A DNA stretch of 64,000 nucleotides, taken from assembly GCA_958496175.1 (NCBI GenBank), contig OY292280.1:16616001-16680000 (forward strand), read 5' to 3'. The DNA is from Sisyra terminalis. Lineage: Eukaryota > Arthropoda > Insecta > Neuroptera > Sisyridae. Below, piece by piece: positions 1 through 10,760 of this stretch (the first letter of the stretch is position 1; every line of letters begins with the position of its first letter). A program made the translations under genes and the position numbers. Below the pieces are notes generated by a model, which was not told the origin of the DNA, did no database searches, and saw only the letters and a list, made by a program, of their open reading frames with translations.

Positions 1-892
1 ATTCAAATAAAATCATATTCAATACATATCAATTGAATAAAATCAAAGCATCTTCAGTAACAAAATGAAAAATTTGTACAAAAAAATCAATTACTTATAA
101 ACAAAAAGAGAAATATAGTTGGAAGGGGGTAAAGAGTACCTGACTAGAAAGTTATAGTTATTGATTGCAAAAATTCTAGTTGTTTGTACCTTTTGTTTTC
201 AACGTTACTCATTTGCGTCCCTCAATTGTTTCATTGTATCCGCCATAGCTTGCTCGCAATTATAAATCTACTAATTACTTAATTACAGATATACCAATTA
301 GTATTTTAATGTTTTTCAGCAAATCTACACATCAGAACCGTTAATTGGAACACCTATTTTGTCTATCCAACTGTTTGTTACTAAAACTTCAAACGGGATT
401 TGATAAAATTGTATTCCAATTAATTGAGAGCACAGAATATAAATATTTTAAAATAATTCAATAGAATCACGTAATATTTATTCAACTGATTTTTTATCCG
501 AAACTAACGATTTAAATTTATTTTTTCTTCAACAAAACAAACGTATTTGCGATGTTAATTGCGTGTATAAATTTTCAATAAATTAACAAAAAAAAAAAAA
601 AAATATATATACGCCTGATAAAATTATTTTGACGCAAAAATTTTTTGGAACCACCTGTTATAAGAAACGAAGCCAAAACAATAAGTTGTTTTATCCTTGA
701 TAAGGGTGGAAATTGGTAAAAATTCACTTCTGCGACTATTTTCACGGAAAACTACGTTTAAAAGTTGATATTTTTACATCTTGATTGTGATATTTATCTT
801 TGAGATAAAAATTAACTGGGATATGGGAAAAATACGAATTTTTGTCTAAGAAATGTGAAAAGTGTTGGATTTAATCCACAGATAAATTTTAT
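1..892. other. AT-rich noncoding DNA
   Basis: No convincing exon, RNA gene or recognisable element is visible. There is an A-run at about 588-603. If the minus-strand gene at 2.3-2.6 kb is real, this stretch lies downstream of its second exon and may be intron. Confidence 0.5.
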
Positions 893-1015
893 AAGCTTCC
901 TGGTGGCCGAGTGGTAATGTGACCGCTCCAAAGTTATCGAATAAAATTTCAATAATTCTTGATTTACGGATTTTTATCTAGAGTTGCTAAAGACCTTATT
1001 AGTTCCAAAGCAACG
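893..1015 (+). repeat. tRNA-derived SINE, copy 1 (internally deleted)
   Basis: It begins with a GGTGGCCGAGTGGT A-box like that of tRNA-Leu/Ser and continues into the family body (TTTACGGATTTTTAT, AGAGTTGCTAAAGACCTTA). The region that carries the B-box in other copies (GGGTTCGAATC) is missing between the A-box half and the body, so this copy could not be transcribed by RNA polymerase III from a complete promoter. Related copies lie at 4.7, 21.4, 30.9, 37.0, 41.5, 46.2, 53.4, 53.7 and 61.5 kb. Confidence 0.8.
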
Positions 1016-1179
1016 AGAAAAACTTTAAAAAATTTAAAAACAATGCCTTTAAAGTTCAGGGGAACGATAAAACAATGTGCTGAAAATAAGTCATGTATTT
1101 TTTTAACTTCGATATATGCCGTACTTGACTCAGTGTAAAGCCGCATGCGGCTCTTGGAGCCATATTTACCCACCTTTGT

Positions 1180-2225
1180 TACAACACATCTAATTTTAAG
1201 TTGGCAACATTGGTAAAGGGTATTTAGTACTACTTCAATTAAATCAATGAAGCAAAAATATTGAACCGCTATACAAGATGAAGAAAAATAAAATAATTTT
1301 CGTCCATTAACACACGAAAAAATTTCAAAGGATTAAATACTAGAAAATTTTTAGGTTTTAAAAATTAATATTAAAACGATTAGGCACGAGTGGATTGATT
1401 CTGATAGTAAAGGTTTCTGATAAAAATTGGATTCATGTGATTCATCAAAAACAAAACAAAATTGCTTGTTTAATTCCGCCTACTTTAAATAGTTTTAAGC
1501 TTAGTAAGTTGGAAAAAAAATTATATTGTTAATAATTTTGAATTAATGAAAAATATGTGGAAAATTCCCTAGAAATAATAATAATATTAGGATGTTTTGA
1601 ATTAATCAAATATTTTGAATTATAAGTTGGTTATATTGGAAAATGGTATTTGGGAGCACTATAATAAAATTAAGGAAACAAAAATAATGTAAATAATAAA
1701 ATAAAGAAATTAAAAAAATCAGTTAATATACAAAATATTCATTAAGAAATAAATGATAGAAAATTTTTAGGTTTTAAAAATTAAAATTAAAACGAATAGG
1801 CACGAGTGGATTGATTCTGATATGCAATTGTAACCAAAACATATGTAAAACATCGGTTTTTCGGGTAAATAACTGCTTATACAATAAAACCGGTTCTAGA
1901 TAATTTGAGGTTTAGTTAGCTGATGAAAAATTTAAAATTAAAGAAAAATTTGAGGAATTTTCCTACAGGAAAGATAATTTTTTGGTGTTTATAATTTATA
2001 GAACATATAGAATTTCAAGCAGGTAATATTTGCAAAGGATATTAGGTAGTACTATGATTGAATCAATAAAACTTAAAAAACTTTAAAGTTTAAAATTTTT
2101 TTTGGTCATAAGCACATTAAGTATTCACTTAAGAATAAACGAAAATAAAGTTTCCTTTTATCAAAATTTAGAGTTTAAATGAATAGGTACGAGTGGATTG
2201 ATTCTGATGGGCAAATGTTTCCGAA
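1180..2225 (+). repeat. Three-unit diverged tandem repeat, period about 390-420 bp
   Basis: The block GGCACGAGTGGATTGATTCT recurs near 1383, 1799 and 2187 (GGTACGAGTGG in the last). Each is preceded by a related ACTAGAAAATTTTTAGG or TTTTAAAAATTAA tract. About 180 bp upstream of each block lies a second shared block (TTGGTAAAGGGTATTTAGTA and variants, near 1210, 1635 and 2030). Between blocks the units are diverged and AT-rich. No coding content is seen. Confidence 0.8.
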
Positions 2226-2329
2226 AAAAAAACGATAAAAAATACTTTTATGCGATTTGTTAAAATTTAAAGCCACTTTTCCGAAAATGTTAATTTTTTG
2301 GGGGAAATAAAGCTTATTTTTCATCTTAC

Positions 2330-2619
2330 CTTCGGCCCAATAGATGTTTGGGAATGTAATGTTCTTTTTTGCTGGTAAATTCGGGTTGCGTGAATGGAAA
2401 TGGTGGTATGGCGAATTCATTGCTCCAAAATTGGGATCGGCGAAAACACGACGAATCAATATTTGGGAAGTAATCATAGCCCAAATCTGCGAAAAAAATT
2501 ATGGAAAATTATAAAGTGTTGGATTTGGAAATTAAGATAAATCTTACCATAAGTTGTAGCATGATATAGTTGATGAGTACCAATAAAGTAAATAGAAACA
2601 TTACTCTTAAGAACCGCAT
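2330..2619 (-). CDS. 5' end of an unidentified gene: two coding exons of a membrane-anchored or secreted protein
   Basis: Exon 1 runs 2619-2548: ATG and 24 codons beginning MRFLRVMFLFTLLVLINYI, a basic N-terminus followed by a hydrophobic stretch. It ends at a good donor (ATG|GTAAGATTT). A 61-bp intron ends in a T-rich tract and TTTCGCAG. Exon 2 runs 2486-2330 and keeps the frame for 52 codons (IWAMITSQILIRRVFADPNF at its start, NITFPNIYWAE at its end, with an N-glycosylation-type NIT). It stops at a second good donor (GAAG|GTAAGATG) in phase 1. The hydrophobic run followed by basic residues and a polar tail suits a type II membrane anchor or a signal peptide. A TATA/initiator pair sits just upstream. 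I do not recognise the family. Exon 3 was not found, so it is beyond the left edge or in the AT-rich DNA below 2.3 kb. Exon 2 is also open in another frame, which lowers certainty. Confidence 0.45.
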
Positions 2620-2689
2620 TTTGAATTTTCAATATTCTTTGAAAATGATAAATGGATGCCAAAAGTAGACGAAGTGTTAGTCTCGACAG

Positions 2690-2740
2690 CTTTTAATCGA
2701 CTGTTATTTGTTGCAATAGTATTTGTCGTTTATATATTTT
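2690..2740 (-). promoter_or_regulatory. TATA box plus initiator for the minus-strand gene
   Basis: On the minus strand TATATAAA occupies 2736-2729. An initiator-like AACAGTCGA has its presumptive +1 A at about 2702. The TATA element therefore lies 32-34 bases upstream of the start site, the usual arthropod spacing. The predicted 5' untranslated region (2702 to 2620) is about 80 bases and leads directly to the start codon at 2619. Confidence 0.45.
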
Positions 2741-3121
2741 TAAATCCAATAAAATAAACAAAATTATAAAACTATGAAAAACTAAATAATTAATTGTTTT
2801 ATATTCTATGAAATTTTTGATGACGAAGTTCCAGAGAATTTCCGCAAAATGTTTATATAAATCCGAATTCTTATCGCTTGATTTATACTCAAGCTAAATA
2901 CCTCACCGATTTATAAACAAATTGATTAAAATTACTCGAAAAAAAAATAGATAAAAAAAAAATAATTTCTCAAATTATGGAAAGTATTAGATTTCACCAA
3001 ATTTAATTACGCACCTTTTCGATGATTTAGTTATATTTATTTTAAACCAACACCAGGAGTTGCAACTATTACCTGACTGTTACATAATTTCTATAAAAAT
3101 ATAACACATTTATAAAATCTG

Positions 3122-3480
3122 GCATTTTTATATGAAGATGATATCTTCTACGCATTGGAAGCATGTACTATTCGCGCAGTTGATCACCAACAAATTGGTC
3201 CCAACGAATTGGAGGAGAACGCTGCCAATTCCATGAACCAATTCCGCGTCAATCCACAAACCCTCTACATTAACGTATGGATGAATCCTTGACTTTTCGG
3301 AAAAATTACACAAGGACAAAATAACTAAACAAGGACGAGCAAAAGGGAAGGGAAACGCGGGGATCATTTTCCGATGGAATTAAGAGGTGGAAAAGCTCGT
3401 GGATTCCGCAGCAAATAAGGGAAATCGCCGCAGAAGGACCGCCCAGTAGGCCCTGAGAAATTTAGATCATCTTAAGTGAC
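3122..3480. other. GC-richer coding-like block, strand ambiguous
   Basis: This block stands out from its AT-rich surroundings. On the plus strand, 3138-3293 is an open frame including FYALEACTIRAVDHQQIGPN and ending in a stop after VNPQTLYINVWMNP. On the minus strand, 3367-3128 is open for 79 codons from an ATG, ending in NCANSTCFQCVEDIIFI. A weak plus-strand acceptor (TATGAAG) precedes the first frame. I cannot match either translation to a family. It could be a terminal exon, a processed remnant of a gene, or part of an unrecognised element. Confidence 0.3.
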
Positions 3481-3566
3481 AGCAATGATAATCAGTTTTG
3501 AAAGAAAGGGTGCAAGAAAATTATGAGTTAGTATATGACAGCATCTCATTTTCTATTTTGTTTTCC

Positions 3567-3660
3567 ATGAAATCCGTTAGTTTGTTCGCCATTTTGTTGT
3601 TAATTTTATTCTGGCGATGTCTGTCGTCAGTTTATCGGCTCATGCTTAATTTCCATAATG
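3567..3660 (+). CDS. Candidate first coding exon with signal-peptide-like sequence
   Basis: From the ATG at 3567 the frame encodes 31 codons starting MKSVSLFAILLLILFWRC, a short basic N-terminus and a hydrophobic core typical of a secretory leader. It then reaches a donor-like AATG|GTAAATG at 3660/3661 in phase 1. An initiator match (TCAGTT at 3492-3497) lies about 70 bases upstream, but no TATA box is seen. Two short upstream ATGs occur in other frames. The frame stays open past the donor to 3752, so this could also be a chance reading frame. It would be transcribed divergently from the gene at 2.3-2.7 kb. No downstream exon could be joined with confidence. Confidence 0.25.
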
Positions 3661-3752
3661 GTAAATGTATTTGTGAATCGATTAAAAGCTACATACAAAG
3701 GAGAAAACCACTAGATGGTAACTTGAATAATAATTACATGAACTTATCATAA

Positions 3753-4039
3753 TCTTATACATGATGCGAAACATATGAAAACATGGATATTTTTCAATGT
3801 TTAAATTAATTGATTTCCACTCCTTTGCTGGGGAAATACATTAATAATATTTTTTCTAGAGAATTGTAATTATAGTTAATTTAAAAACTGATTTACTTCT
3901 TTTGATAATCGTGGAGTCAATTAAAATTTGTTTCCAATTTTGTATATAAAAAAAAAATCCAGTGTTCAATTTTTGAAAAAAATTAATCTATATTAACCAG
4001 GGTGCTGGTCCTAAAGGTCCCTCCCCCCCCAAAAAAGAA
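3753..4039. other. AT-rich noncoding DNA
   Basis: Nothing gene-like is seen. A C-run beside an A-rich run at about 4021-4048 marks the boundary with the repeat that follows. Confidence 0.5.
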
Positions 4040-4700
4040 AAAAAGAAAATCTAACGATGAAAAATTTTCATTGACATAAAATCCATAACTTGTTAAAACG
4101 GTGAAGGAGAAAGCTAATAATAATTTTAGCCCCACAATTTAACTACGGATGGTTAGGAATATCAAAAATCGAAATTTTGCATCTCTTTTGGCGAAAAAAA
4201 TTTGTTTTTTCCAAAAATCCAATGATTTTTCTTATGGTGGAAAGATATTCGTTCATTTAATTCAATCAGCAAAGTTTTACGTAACAGATTGCTAAATGTA
4301 TCGAAAATGGTTAAAGATATATCCCAAATATATTTCACGATATCAATAAAAAAAATGGTGAAATTTTAGCCCCTTAATATTTTTCAGTTCAAAGCGCATT
4401 TTTACTTTAAAACCTTTAAACCATTGCCTTAAGACAATGAAGCAACATATATTCTAACAGAAAATGAAATGTTCTACAAAAACTGTCAAAAATTTCGCGT
4501 CCCTTTTGGAGAAATTTTTTTTTCTAAAAACTTCAATATCTCTTATGGTGGAAAAATTTTCTTGCATTTCTTCAATCAGCAAAGTTTTACGCTGTGGATT
4601 GCTGACATTATAATTCACAAATTTTTATTTTTATTTACTTTTATCTCCGACTATCTTCATAATATCCTTAAAAAAACGATGCATATTTGTTCCTTATCGA
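4040..4700 (+). repeat. Diverged direct duplication, offset about 320 bp
   Basis: Two blocks match in order: CTTATGGTGGAAA followed by TTCAATCAGCAAAGTTTTAC near 4232-4280 and again near 4548-4592. Each is preceded by TTTTGGCGAAAA or TTTTGGAGAAA. The phrase GTGAAATTTTAGCCCCTTAA near 4358 and the GTTCTACAAAAACTGTC tract near 4470 resemble the interior of the foldback elements at 6.7 and 26.6 kb. This may therefore be an older relative of that family; the relationship is an inference. Confidence 0.5.
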
Positions 4701-4730
4701 AAATCCAAATCATATTAAATGAATCTTTGA

Positions 4731-4882
4731 AAGCCTACTGGTGGCCGAATGGTCGAAGTGACCACTTTAAAACTGGTAGGTATTGGGTTTGTCTCGGTTT
4801 ATAAAATTTTATTAACTTTATAGTTGCAACAGACCTTACTTATACTTATTATATAATTACTTATAAAGCGACGGTATATAAA
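4731..4882 (+). repeat. tRNA-derived SINE, copy 2
   Basis: It starts CTACTGGTGGCCGAATGGTC (A-box region), has a degraded B-box (GGGTTTGTCTC), and carries the family body (TTAACTTTATAGTTGCAACA, GACCTTACT). It ends with the family 3' segment AAAGCGACGGTATATAAAAA. Confidence 0.85.
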
Positions 4883-4904
4883 AATTAAAAAAAAAAACAG
4901 TTTG

Positions 4905-5175
4905 TGGTCTTATGTACGTGCGTCAGAAATTATACTTCTTAAGCATAGTTAAAAAGATGTTTTTTATCCACTGCCGTAGCCTCTTCCGATAGTGCTTAAA
5001 CTGGCACACCAGTTATGATATGTGATTACTAAAATATGATACAATTTTAAACATAAACTACTTTTAATATCAAAATTCATAATAAAAAAACGTATGTGTT
5101 GCGGTAAAGACAAGGACAAATACTATAAAGTCTTAAATACATCCATGTAAGTGGAAAAAAAAATATAATAATTAT
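4905..5175 (+). repeat. Dispersed repeat shared with 27.9-28.15 kb
   Basis: A direct repeat of about 260 bp. Shared landmarks are the AATTATACTTCTT start, CCACTGCCGTAGCCTCTT, ACTAAAATATGATACAATTT, GACAAGGACAAA, and TAAATACATCCATGT near the end. A shorter piece of the same family (ATATGATACAATTTTAA) appears near 50.46 kb. No coding content is seen. The element class is unknown. Confidence 0.75.
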
Positions 5176-6100
5176 TAGCTCAAATTTGAATTACCATGTC
5201 ATTAGTTTCAACTGTCATTTCGATTTCATTTAAGTGCTAGTTTTAGTCATTTGTCAGTTGTGTTCAGTATTAAGTGGTAAATATTTCACGGGAAATCGTT
5301 AGTTGTGTATTAACATGGATATTGTTAAAACTGTAAAATTCGAAAATATTTAGTTCAACGATCAAAACTCTCCTTTCCATGTTCTAAAGGTTCTAACTGT
5401 TCTAAAGAAGAAATTCATACAGTGTTAAGTAAATATGACAGTGTATGTATTTCTTGATAGTTTGCTAGTTTTAACTTCGTATTTGATTCGGGATTATTCG
5501 GGATGATCACCTCTCTCTCCATTTACGATAAACGAAAAACATGTGCGAGTCCTGGGTTAATTAGATTGATGGGATATTGCTTTAGTCGTTTTACTACCAT
5601 GTGTATCGCTCCCAAAAATCGGCCAGATTTCGCCCGCTTGAACCATTCTTTCTCGCTAACCGTTTGCAAGCAACTTCATACTGTTACTTTAAAGCGTCAT
5701 TTTCTTAACAATTTACTCTCATTCAATTCTTTTTTCAAAACACTGGTAAAGAATTATAATTTCAAAATACTTTTACGTTCTTGTAAAGATAATGGATTTT
5801 TTTTTCTTCAACCTTATATAAGCTATGGTGATTCTCTCGCGATTTCTTGCGGGTGTCGCTATGAACAGTGATTGTGGTTGTAACCCTGAAAGGGCTGTGT
5901 AATGTAATGGATGGCAGGCGAAGTCGTACGTATCAGCTAATATCTAAGAATAGGGAAGGCAAAGAATTTGTGAGACGATAAGGGTTGGGGACGTGATCTT
6001 TGATACACGGAAGGTTATCTTGATCTTTTATCTTGCCCGGCTTGATTCTGAGCCTGTCACCCTATTTTGAATATTGCGACTAAAAATGGGTGAAATATGC
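5176..6100. other. No firm feature; one 122-codon open frame of doubtful value
   Basis: An ATG-initiated plus-strand frame spans 5503-5871, but it shows no recognisable motif, signal peptide or membrane segment, and it lacks clear splice context. The stretch 5880-6060 is somewhat richer in GC than its surroundings. I see no defensible gene here. Confidence 0.4.
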
Positions 6101-6106
6101 TTCCAG

Positions 6107-6215
6107 TTTAGCAGCGTTTGTCGCAAAAGAGAAACCACTCAGAGGCGTGCAATCCCAACTACCTAAATGTGTTTTGTTGGAAGAAGTTTCAGGGCGATTT
6201 CAATATGCTTTCAAA
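6107..6215 (+). CDS. Candidate internal coding exon
   Basis: The segment is bounded by an acceptor-like TGCTTCCAG ending at 6106 (alternative TTTAG ending at 6111) and a strong donor, TTTCAAA|GTAAGTTTT, at 6215/6216. The open frame between them reads AAFVAKEKPLRGVQSQLPKC and then VLLEEVSGRFQYAFK, and ends on a codon boundary. Composition is protein-like compared with neighbouring AT-rich DNA. I do not recognise a domain. It might belong with the leader exon candidate at 3567-3660, but phase and distance do not prove that. Confidence 0.3.
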
Positions 6216-6274
6216 GTAAGTTTTACGATACAACAAACGCTTTTCAAAGCTCGCACAGATGGGAATGGAATGGT

Positions 6275-6304
6275 GGGGGGATGGGGGTGAGGATGGGGTT
6301 GGGG
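6275..6304 (+). other. Potential G-quadruplex
   Basis: Four guanine runs (6, 5, 4 and 4 G) occur at 6275-6280, 6283-6287, 6295-6298 and 6301-6304 with loops of 2, 7 and 2 bases, which fits the intramolecular G4 pattern. It lies 60 bases downstream of the exon candidate at 6.1-6.2 kb. Confidence 0.6.
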
Positions 6305-6726
6305 TGGAAAAAATTCATAAATGTGTTCCTCAGAAATTCACGGCGTGGCTCATCCTTATGCGATTTTTACAACTATCAAATTACATTCGAGCGACGCAAA
6401 TTCACTTTTATCACAATCGTAAAATTTCCGATTCAGCAATAACCACAAATATACAAATTACGATTAAAGCGGCAGCAGCTCCAACTATAAATTTATAGGG
6501 AGTACAGAGGACGAGACAAATCACAAACACAATCAAGACATTTTAAAAATAACTCACGCAAATGTGATGAATTTTCCCTGCATTTTCCGGTTTTCCACGT
6601 TGCTTGCGAGATAATTGCTAATTTTACGCTCAAACAAAAAACGCTTTAAAATTTCATTAGCTTACAAATATGAACAATTTTTTGTGCGTCTGATTCCAAA
6701 AAAAAAAATCTATGCTAATATATATG
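6305..6726. other. AT-rich noncoding DNA
   Basis: No element or exon could be supported. Confidence 0.5.
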
Positions 6727-7759
6727 TTAGACTGTCTCAAAAAAAAATTTTTTTTCATAATTATATCCAAAATATTGTTGGGAATGACAAAAAAAATCCT
6801 GTGAAAGTTTAAGCTCTTAATATTAATATTAAGAGGTGCCGCATCGCAAATTTCGATTTTCCATTTAAATAACATGGCAACAATATTCTTTTGCACTTTG
6901 GAATTTTATAGCTCACGTTGATGACAATATTTCGGAATAACTGAGGTATATTCTTGTAGAAAATTAAACGATCTACAAAAAAGGTCTCGAACAAGTTTTT
7001 GATATATTTATTCCTTTAAAAGTTATTCGAGGTCAAAGTTGAACTAAAGAGAAATTTTAATATTTTTTCAATTTTTTGACGCAACCATCAATTTTATGAG
7101 AAAACTTTAAAGGAAATTTTTAGTAGAGCACTTTTTTTTCTAAAACTTATCTTTATAAAAGTTTTTGATATTTTTTACAGGTTCTAAATAATAAAAAAAT
7201 AATTTTTATGTTAAAATATAATAATTCAGGGAATATTATTAATTTTAAAACAATAAAGTTACGAATATTTTCAGTTCATTGCAAATAACATAGAACCTGT
7301 TAAAAATATCAAAAACTTTTATAAGGACAAGTTATAGGAAAAAAAGTGCTCTACAAAAATTGTCCTATAAAATTTTCTCATAAAACTGATGGTTGCGTCA
7401 AAAAATTGAAAAAATATTTAAATGACTCTGTAGGTCAACTTTGACCTCGAATAACTTTTGAACGAATAAATATATCAAAAACTTGTTCGAGAACTTTTTT
7501 GTAGATCGTTCAATTTTCTACAAGAATATATCATGATCATTCCGAAATATTGTCACTAACGTAAGCTATAAAATTCCAAAGTGCAAGAGAATATTATTCC
7601 CATGTTATTTAAATAGAAAATCGAAATTTGCGATGCGGCACCTCTTAATATTAATATTAAGAGCTTAAAATTTCACAGGATTTTTTTTTTGTCATTCCCA
7701 ACAATACTTTCGATATAATTAAGAAAAAAAAATCATCATTTTTTTTTGAATCAGTCTAA
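6727..7759. mobile_element. Foldback element 1, arms about 460-480 bp
   Basis: The left arm (about 6727-7187) is the inverted complement of the right arm (about 7282-7759), with a loop of about 95 bp. The tips are TTAGACTG and CAGTCTAA in A/T-rich flanks. Each arm holds the 18-base palindrome CTTAATATTAATATTAAG, followed by AGGTGCCGCATCGCAAATTT on the left arm and its complement on the right. Deeper arm landmarks are TTGTAGAAAATTAAACGATC and TCGAGGTCAAAGTTGA. Nothing is coded. This architecture is that of a non-autonomous foldback or long-inverted-repeat element. A related element occupies 26634-27873. Confidence 0.85.
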
Positions 7760-8274
7760 TATTATATAATTCGTACGTCTGTCTGTACATTTTGATTTTG
7801 AAACGAATTTAGGGGAAATATTTGTTTCAACAGGCCCTTAGCTTTTTCTTTAATATTGCGTCTTTCCTGGAAAATATTCGGACGACAATTTATTTTCTTC
7901 CTACACTTGTTTACGACAAAATATACCAATTAATTGCGTAGCTGTTGTTTTTTTACAAATTCCCAAAGGATAATACGTACTTGATGGATGTTTTATGATA
8001 TTGGATAGAGAAATAACATTTCACATCCATACCTGGTTGTCATGTCCTTTGAAAGGACTATATTTATATTCTTTCGCAAGAAAAAACTTATAAACTTACA
8101 CGTGTTTTCTGTCATTGCGATGATTGATTTCTCAGTTGTGGGAAAAAATGCGTCAAAGAAAAAATTTGATGTATTTTCCAAACTTTTTTTCATACAAGTT
8201 TAATTGCGTTAATTATAGCAGCAAACAGAACGCAATTTTTGTATCATCTATTCGGTTCAGGCAACTTCCATTTA
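7760..8274. other. AT-rich noncoding DNA
   Basis: Nothing supportable beyond short chance open frames. Confidence 0.5.
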
Positions 8275-8900
8275 TGAGGGTACATTCCGGTCTTGCGGAC
8301 CGATTATTGATAAAATCGATGAAATTTGGAAAATTGGGATAGGACTGGTAGAACATCGTTTACCAAGAGTAGTTCAATCATGAAAATTTTGCTTTTGACC
8401 GTTATTGTTCTAAAATTGGTTGTAAAAGCTTTAATTACGCGGTGAGAGAATTTTGTTTCTCTAGGATAATCTAAGACTGATGATTTAGTGAAAGCTCAAC
8501 GATTTTTCTTTATCCACCTTATTTTTATCTCTTTTACCAAAGAAAAAAGTTTTTGTCAGTGGAAAATTATTGCAACATTTTCGTTTTTCAGGATGCATTC
8601 CGGTCTTGAAGACCGGTTGTAAAAAATATCGATAAAATATAAAAAAATGTGAGATTGAGATAGAACTGGAAGGATATCATACACCATGAGTTGTTCAATG
8701 ATCAAAAATTTACTTTTGACAATATTTGTTGACAAAATCGCTAGAAAAAACCATTTTAAAGCGGTAGAAGAATTTTGTTTTTCTGGGATAATCTAAGACA
8801 TAGATGACTTAGCAAAAGCTCTATGGGATTTTCTTATTCATCTACTTCCCATGTCGATTATCAACGAAAAATGCTTTTAATTGAAGAAAATCAGTTCTTG
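8275..8900 (+). repeat. Two-unit tandem duplication, 313-bp period, each headed by a CCGG hairpin
   Basis: Unit 1 begins with ACATTCCGGTCTTGCGGACC and unit 2 with GCATTCCGGTCTTGAAGACC. The hairpins lie at 8287-8302 and 8600-8616, exactly 313 bp apart. Both units continue through ATCGATAAAAT or similar, TAGAACTGG, GTTCAATCATG-like, TTTTGTTTCTCTAGGATAAT and TCTAAGA. They are diverged copies. A third hairpin, CCGGTCTGGAAGACCG, occurs alone at 42711. Confidence 0.75.
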
Positions 8901-10401
8901 CAATATTTAGTTGCGTAGTTTTCCACGTGTAAGGAAAATCTGTTATCGGGAAAGTGTCACAAAAATTGCTTTACGCATATAAGAAAACCTATTACCATAA
9001 TGAATACGGCCCTGAAATCGAAGTAAATACAATGATCAATTTGCTTCTCACAAATCTAATTTATATTCATAATAATTAAGGGATGTCGGTGAGCTAGTCT
9101 TGTGTGAATCATACATGACTAAATACAGGTGGGAAACATTTCTAATTTATTGCGACTTGAACATTTTTTTTCTTTCCGTAGGTACTTTTCCGGGAAAAAC
9201 AAAAATGTTTTTCCATGAAAAAAATGCCGAAGCCCCGAAATATTTAAAGTTAATAAAAACGAATTAATAGAACTGAAAAAATGTATTATGAACTTTGAAA
9301 TTAAATTCTTGAAAATTTTACATCAAAAATGTCTTTTGTCGTGGGCTTTAATGTAACGACGCCACAGCATTTCCTTCTTATTCTGTTTATTGTTGTTTTC
9401 CTTTAATTTATTTTAATATATTTTCTTTTCCGCTGGTATTTTTCCATCATCGAAAATTCCTACCGTTTCGTACCCCAGCCCCCCCTTTCCCCCATATTTT
9501 CTCTTGTCACTTTAGCTTAGCTTTCCTTATTTTAAATTCTCCCCAGCCACACCTCAAAGTACACGTGGCTTGTTTTCGTTCGGCAGTTCGGGAAAATTAC
9601 ACGTGTGGATAGCTTTGCAAATGATTCGTTATGACACGTTAATTTCCCAGTACTGAAAATTATAATTATTCGATATAAGAAATCATTACGTTTATGACGA
9701 ATTTTCTTAATAAGTCGCAGTTGTTGTGAATTAATTATCGAATTAACATTTAAATTATCAACAACAATATTTAAATGTTCAGAAAGCTGTCACTAAATTT
9801 ATTTACTTCCAGAAAGTTGACTTCAATCAATTTTGCTTCATCAACTTTCCTGTTATTCTTATATGAATATTTCGCATATTTCAACCTTGGATATTTCTCA
9901 TTTATAAATCACAAATAATGAAGCTCGATAAGGTTTAGCATATAAAAACGAGTGCACGACGCCAACCCCCTCTACACAAATTTAAATGAAATGCGTCGTA
10001 ATTTTGTACAAGAAATATAATTTTTACACAACTTTATATTTCCTATAATTTTCGTCGTTTATAATTTAATAGTGGGATCCTAAATGAATAACGGTCACTA
10101 TACTTAAAACTTTACTCTAACTTCTTATAATTTAAAAAAAAAATCAGACAAAAACAATATAATTGACAACCTAAATTGATGAAACTTGTTGCATGTTACT
10201 ACGTCCTTGTAAAATTTTCTTATACCGCAAAGCTCTCCACTTAACAACTACATAGCTACAAAATAACCAGCAAAACTAACTTCCAAAATTATAGAGGATC
10301 TCAGGATTATGTATCCGCTTAAGGATCAATCAAATGAAGTATTGACATTTTCTAGTGTGTAGATAAATTATTTCCATTGGTTCCATTATGGGTACTTTCG
10401 T
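8901..10401. other. AT-rich noncoding DNA with a C-rich patch
   Basis: Only a C-rich tract at about 9470-9495 (three C-runs) breaks the AT-rich background. No exon or element is recognised. Confidence 0.5.
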
Positions 10402-10561
10402 GGATCAGAACTATTATGGTCCAATTTATTCGCAAAAATTAAACCAAAATCTACAGCTAACATAATAAAATCAGCTCATGTCTCTTTTAGGGACTTCAAT
10501 ATCTAAAAAAGCATTTGCTACTATCATTCGCGAACAAATTGGGCCATAATGGTTCTGATCC
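10402..10561. mobile_element. Small inverted-repeat element (MITE-like), 160 bp
   Basis: The termini are inverted repeats of about 33 bp: GGATCAGAACTATTATGGTC at the left, and the complement of GGATCAGAACCATTATGGCC at the right. The match continues into CAATTTRTTCGCR on both sides. There is no coding capacity. A target duplication was not clear. Confidence 0.7.
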
Positions 10562-10599
10562 AGGCTGACGTAATCTAATTTAAAATAATCTCAGAAAAT

Positions 10600-10760
10600 T
10601 AGTAATTAGTAATTTGCAATGCTTTACTAATGGATTAAATGAAACAATGTTTTTTAAATTTTAAATTAGAAGTAGTAGGGTTTCAGGAGTTAAAATCCCT
10701 TTTTTGGGTTTTTAATTTGCTTAATTGTGATTAGGGATTATATCATTGATTTGAAATTAA
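10600..10760 (+). repeat. Isolated arm copy of the foldback at 10.9-11.3 kb
   Basis: GGATTAAATGAAACAATGTT, AGTAGTAGGGTTTCAGGAGT and GCTTAATTGTGATTAGGGA parallel the right arm of the neighbouring foldback in the same orientation (AGATTAAACTGAAAATGTTT, AGGTAGTAGGGTATTAAAAG). A third copy of the arm therefore lies outside the element. Confidence 0.55.

Noticed and set aside
5503..5871. 122-codon ATG open frame
   Set aside because: No recognisable motif, leader or splice context; length is possible by chance in a 64-kb window.
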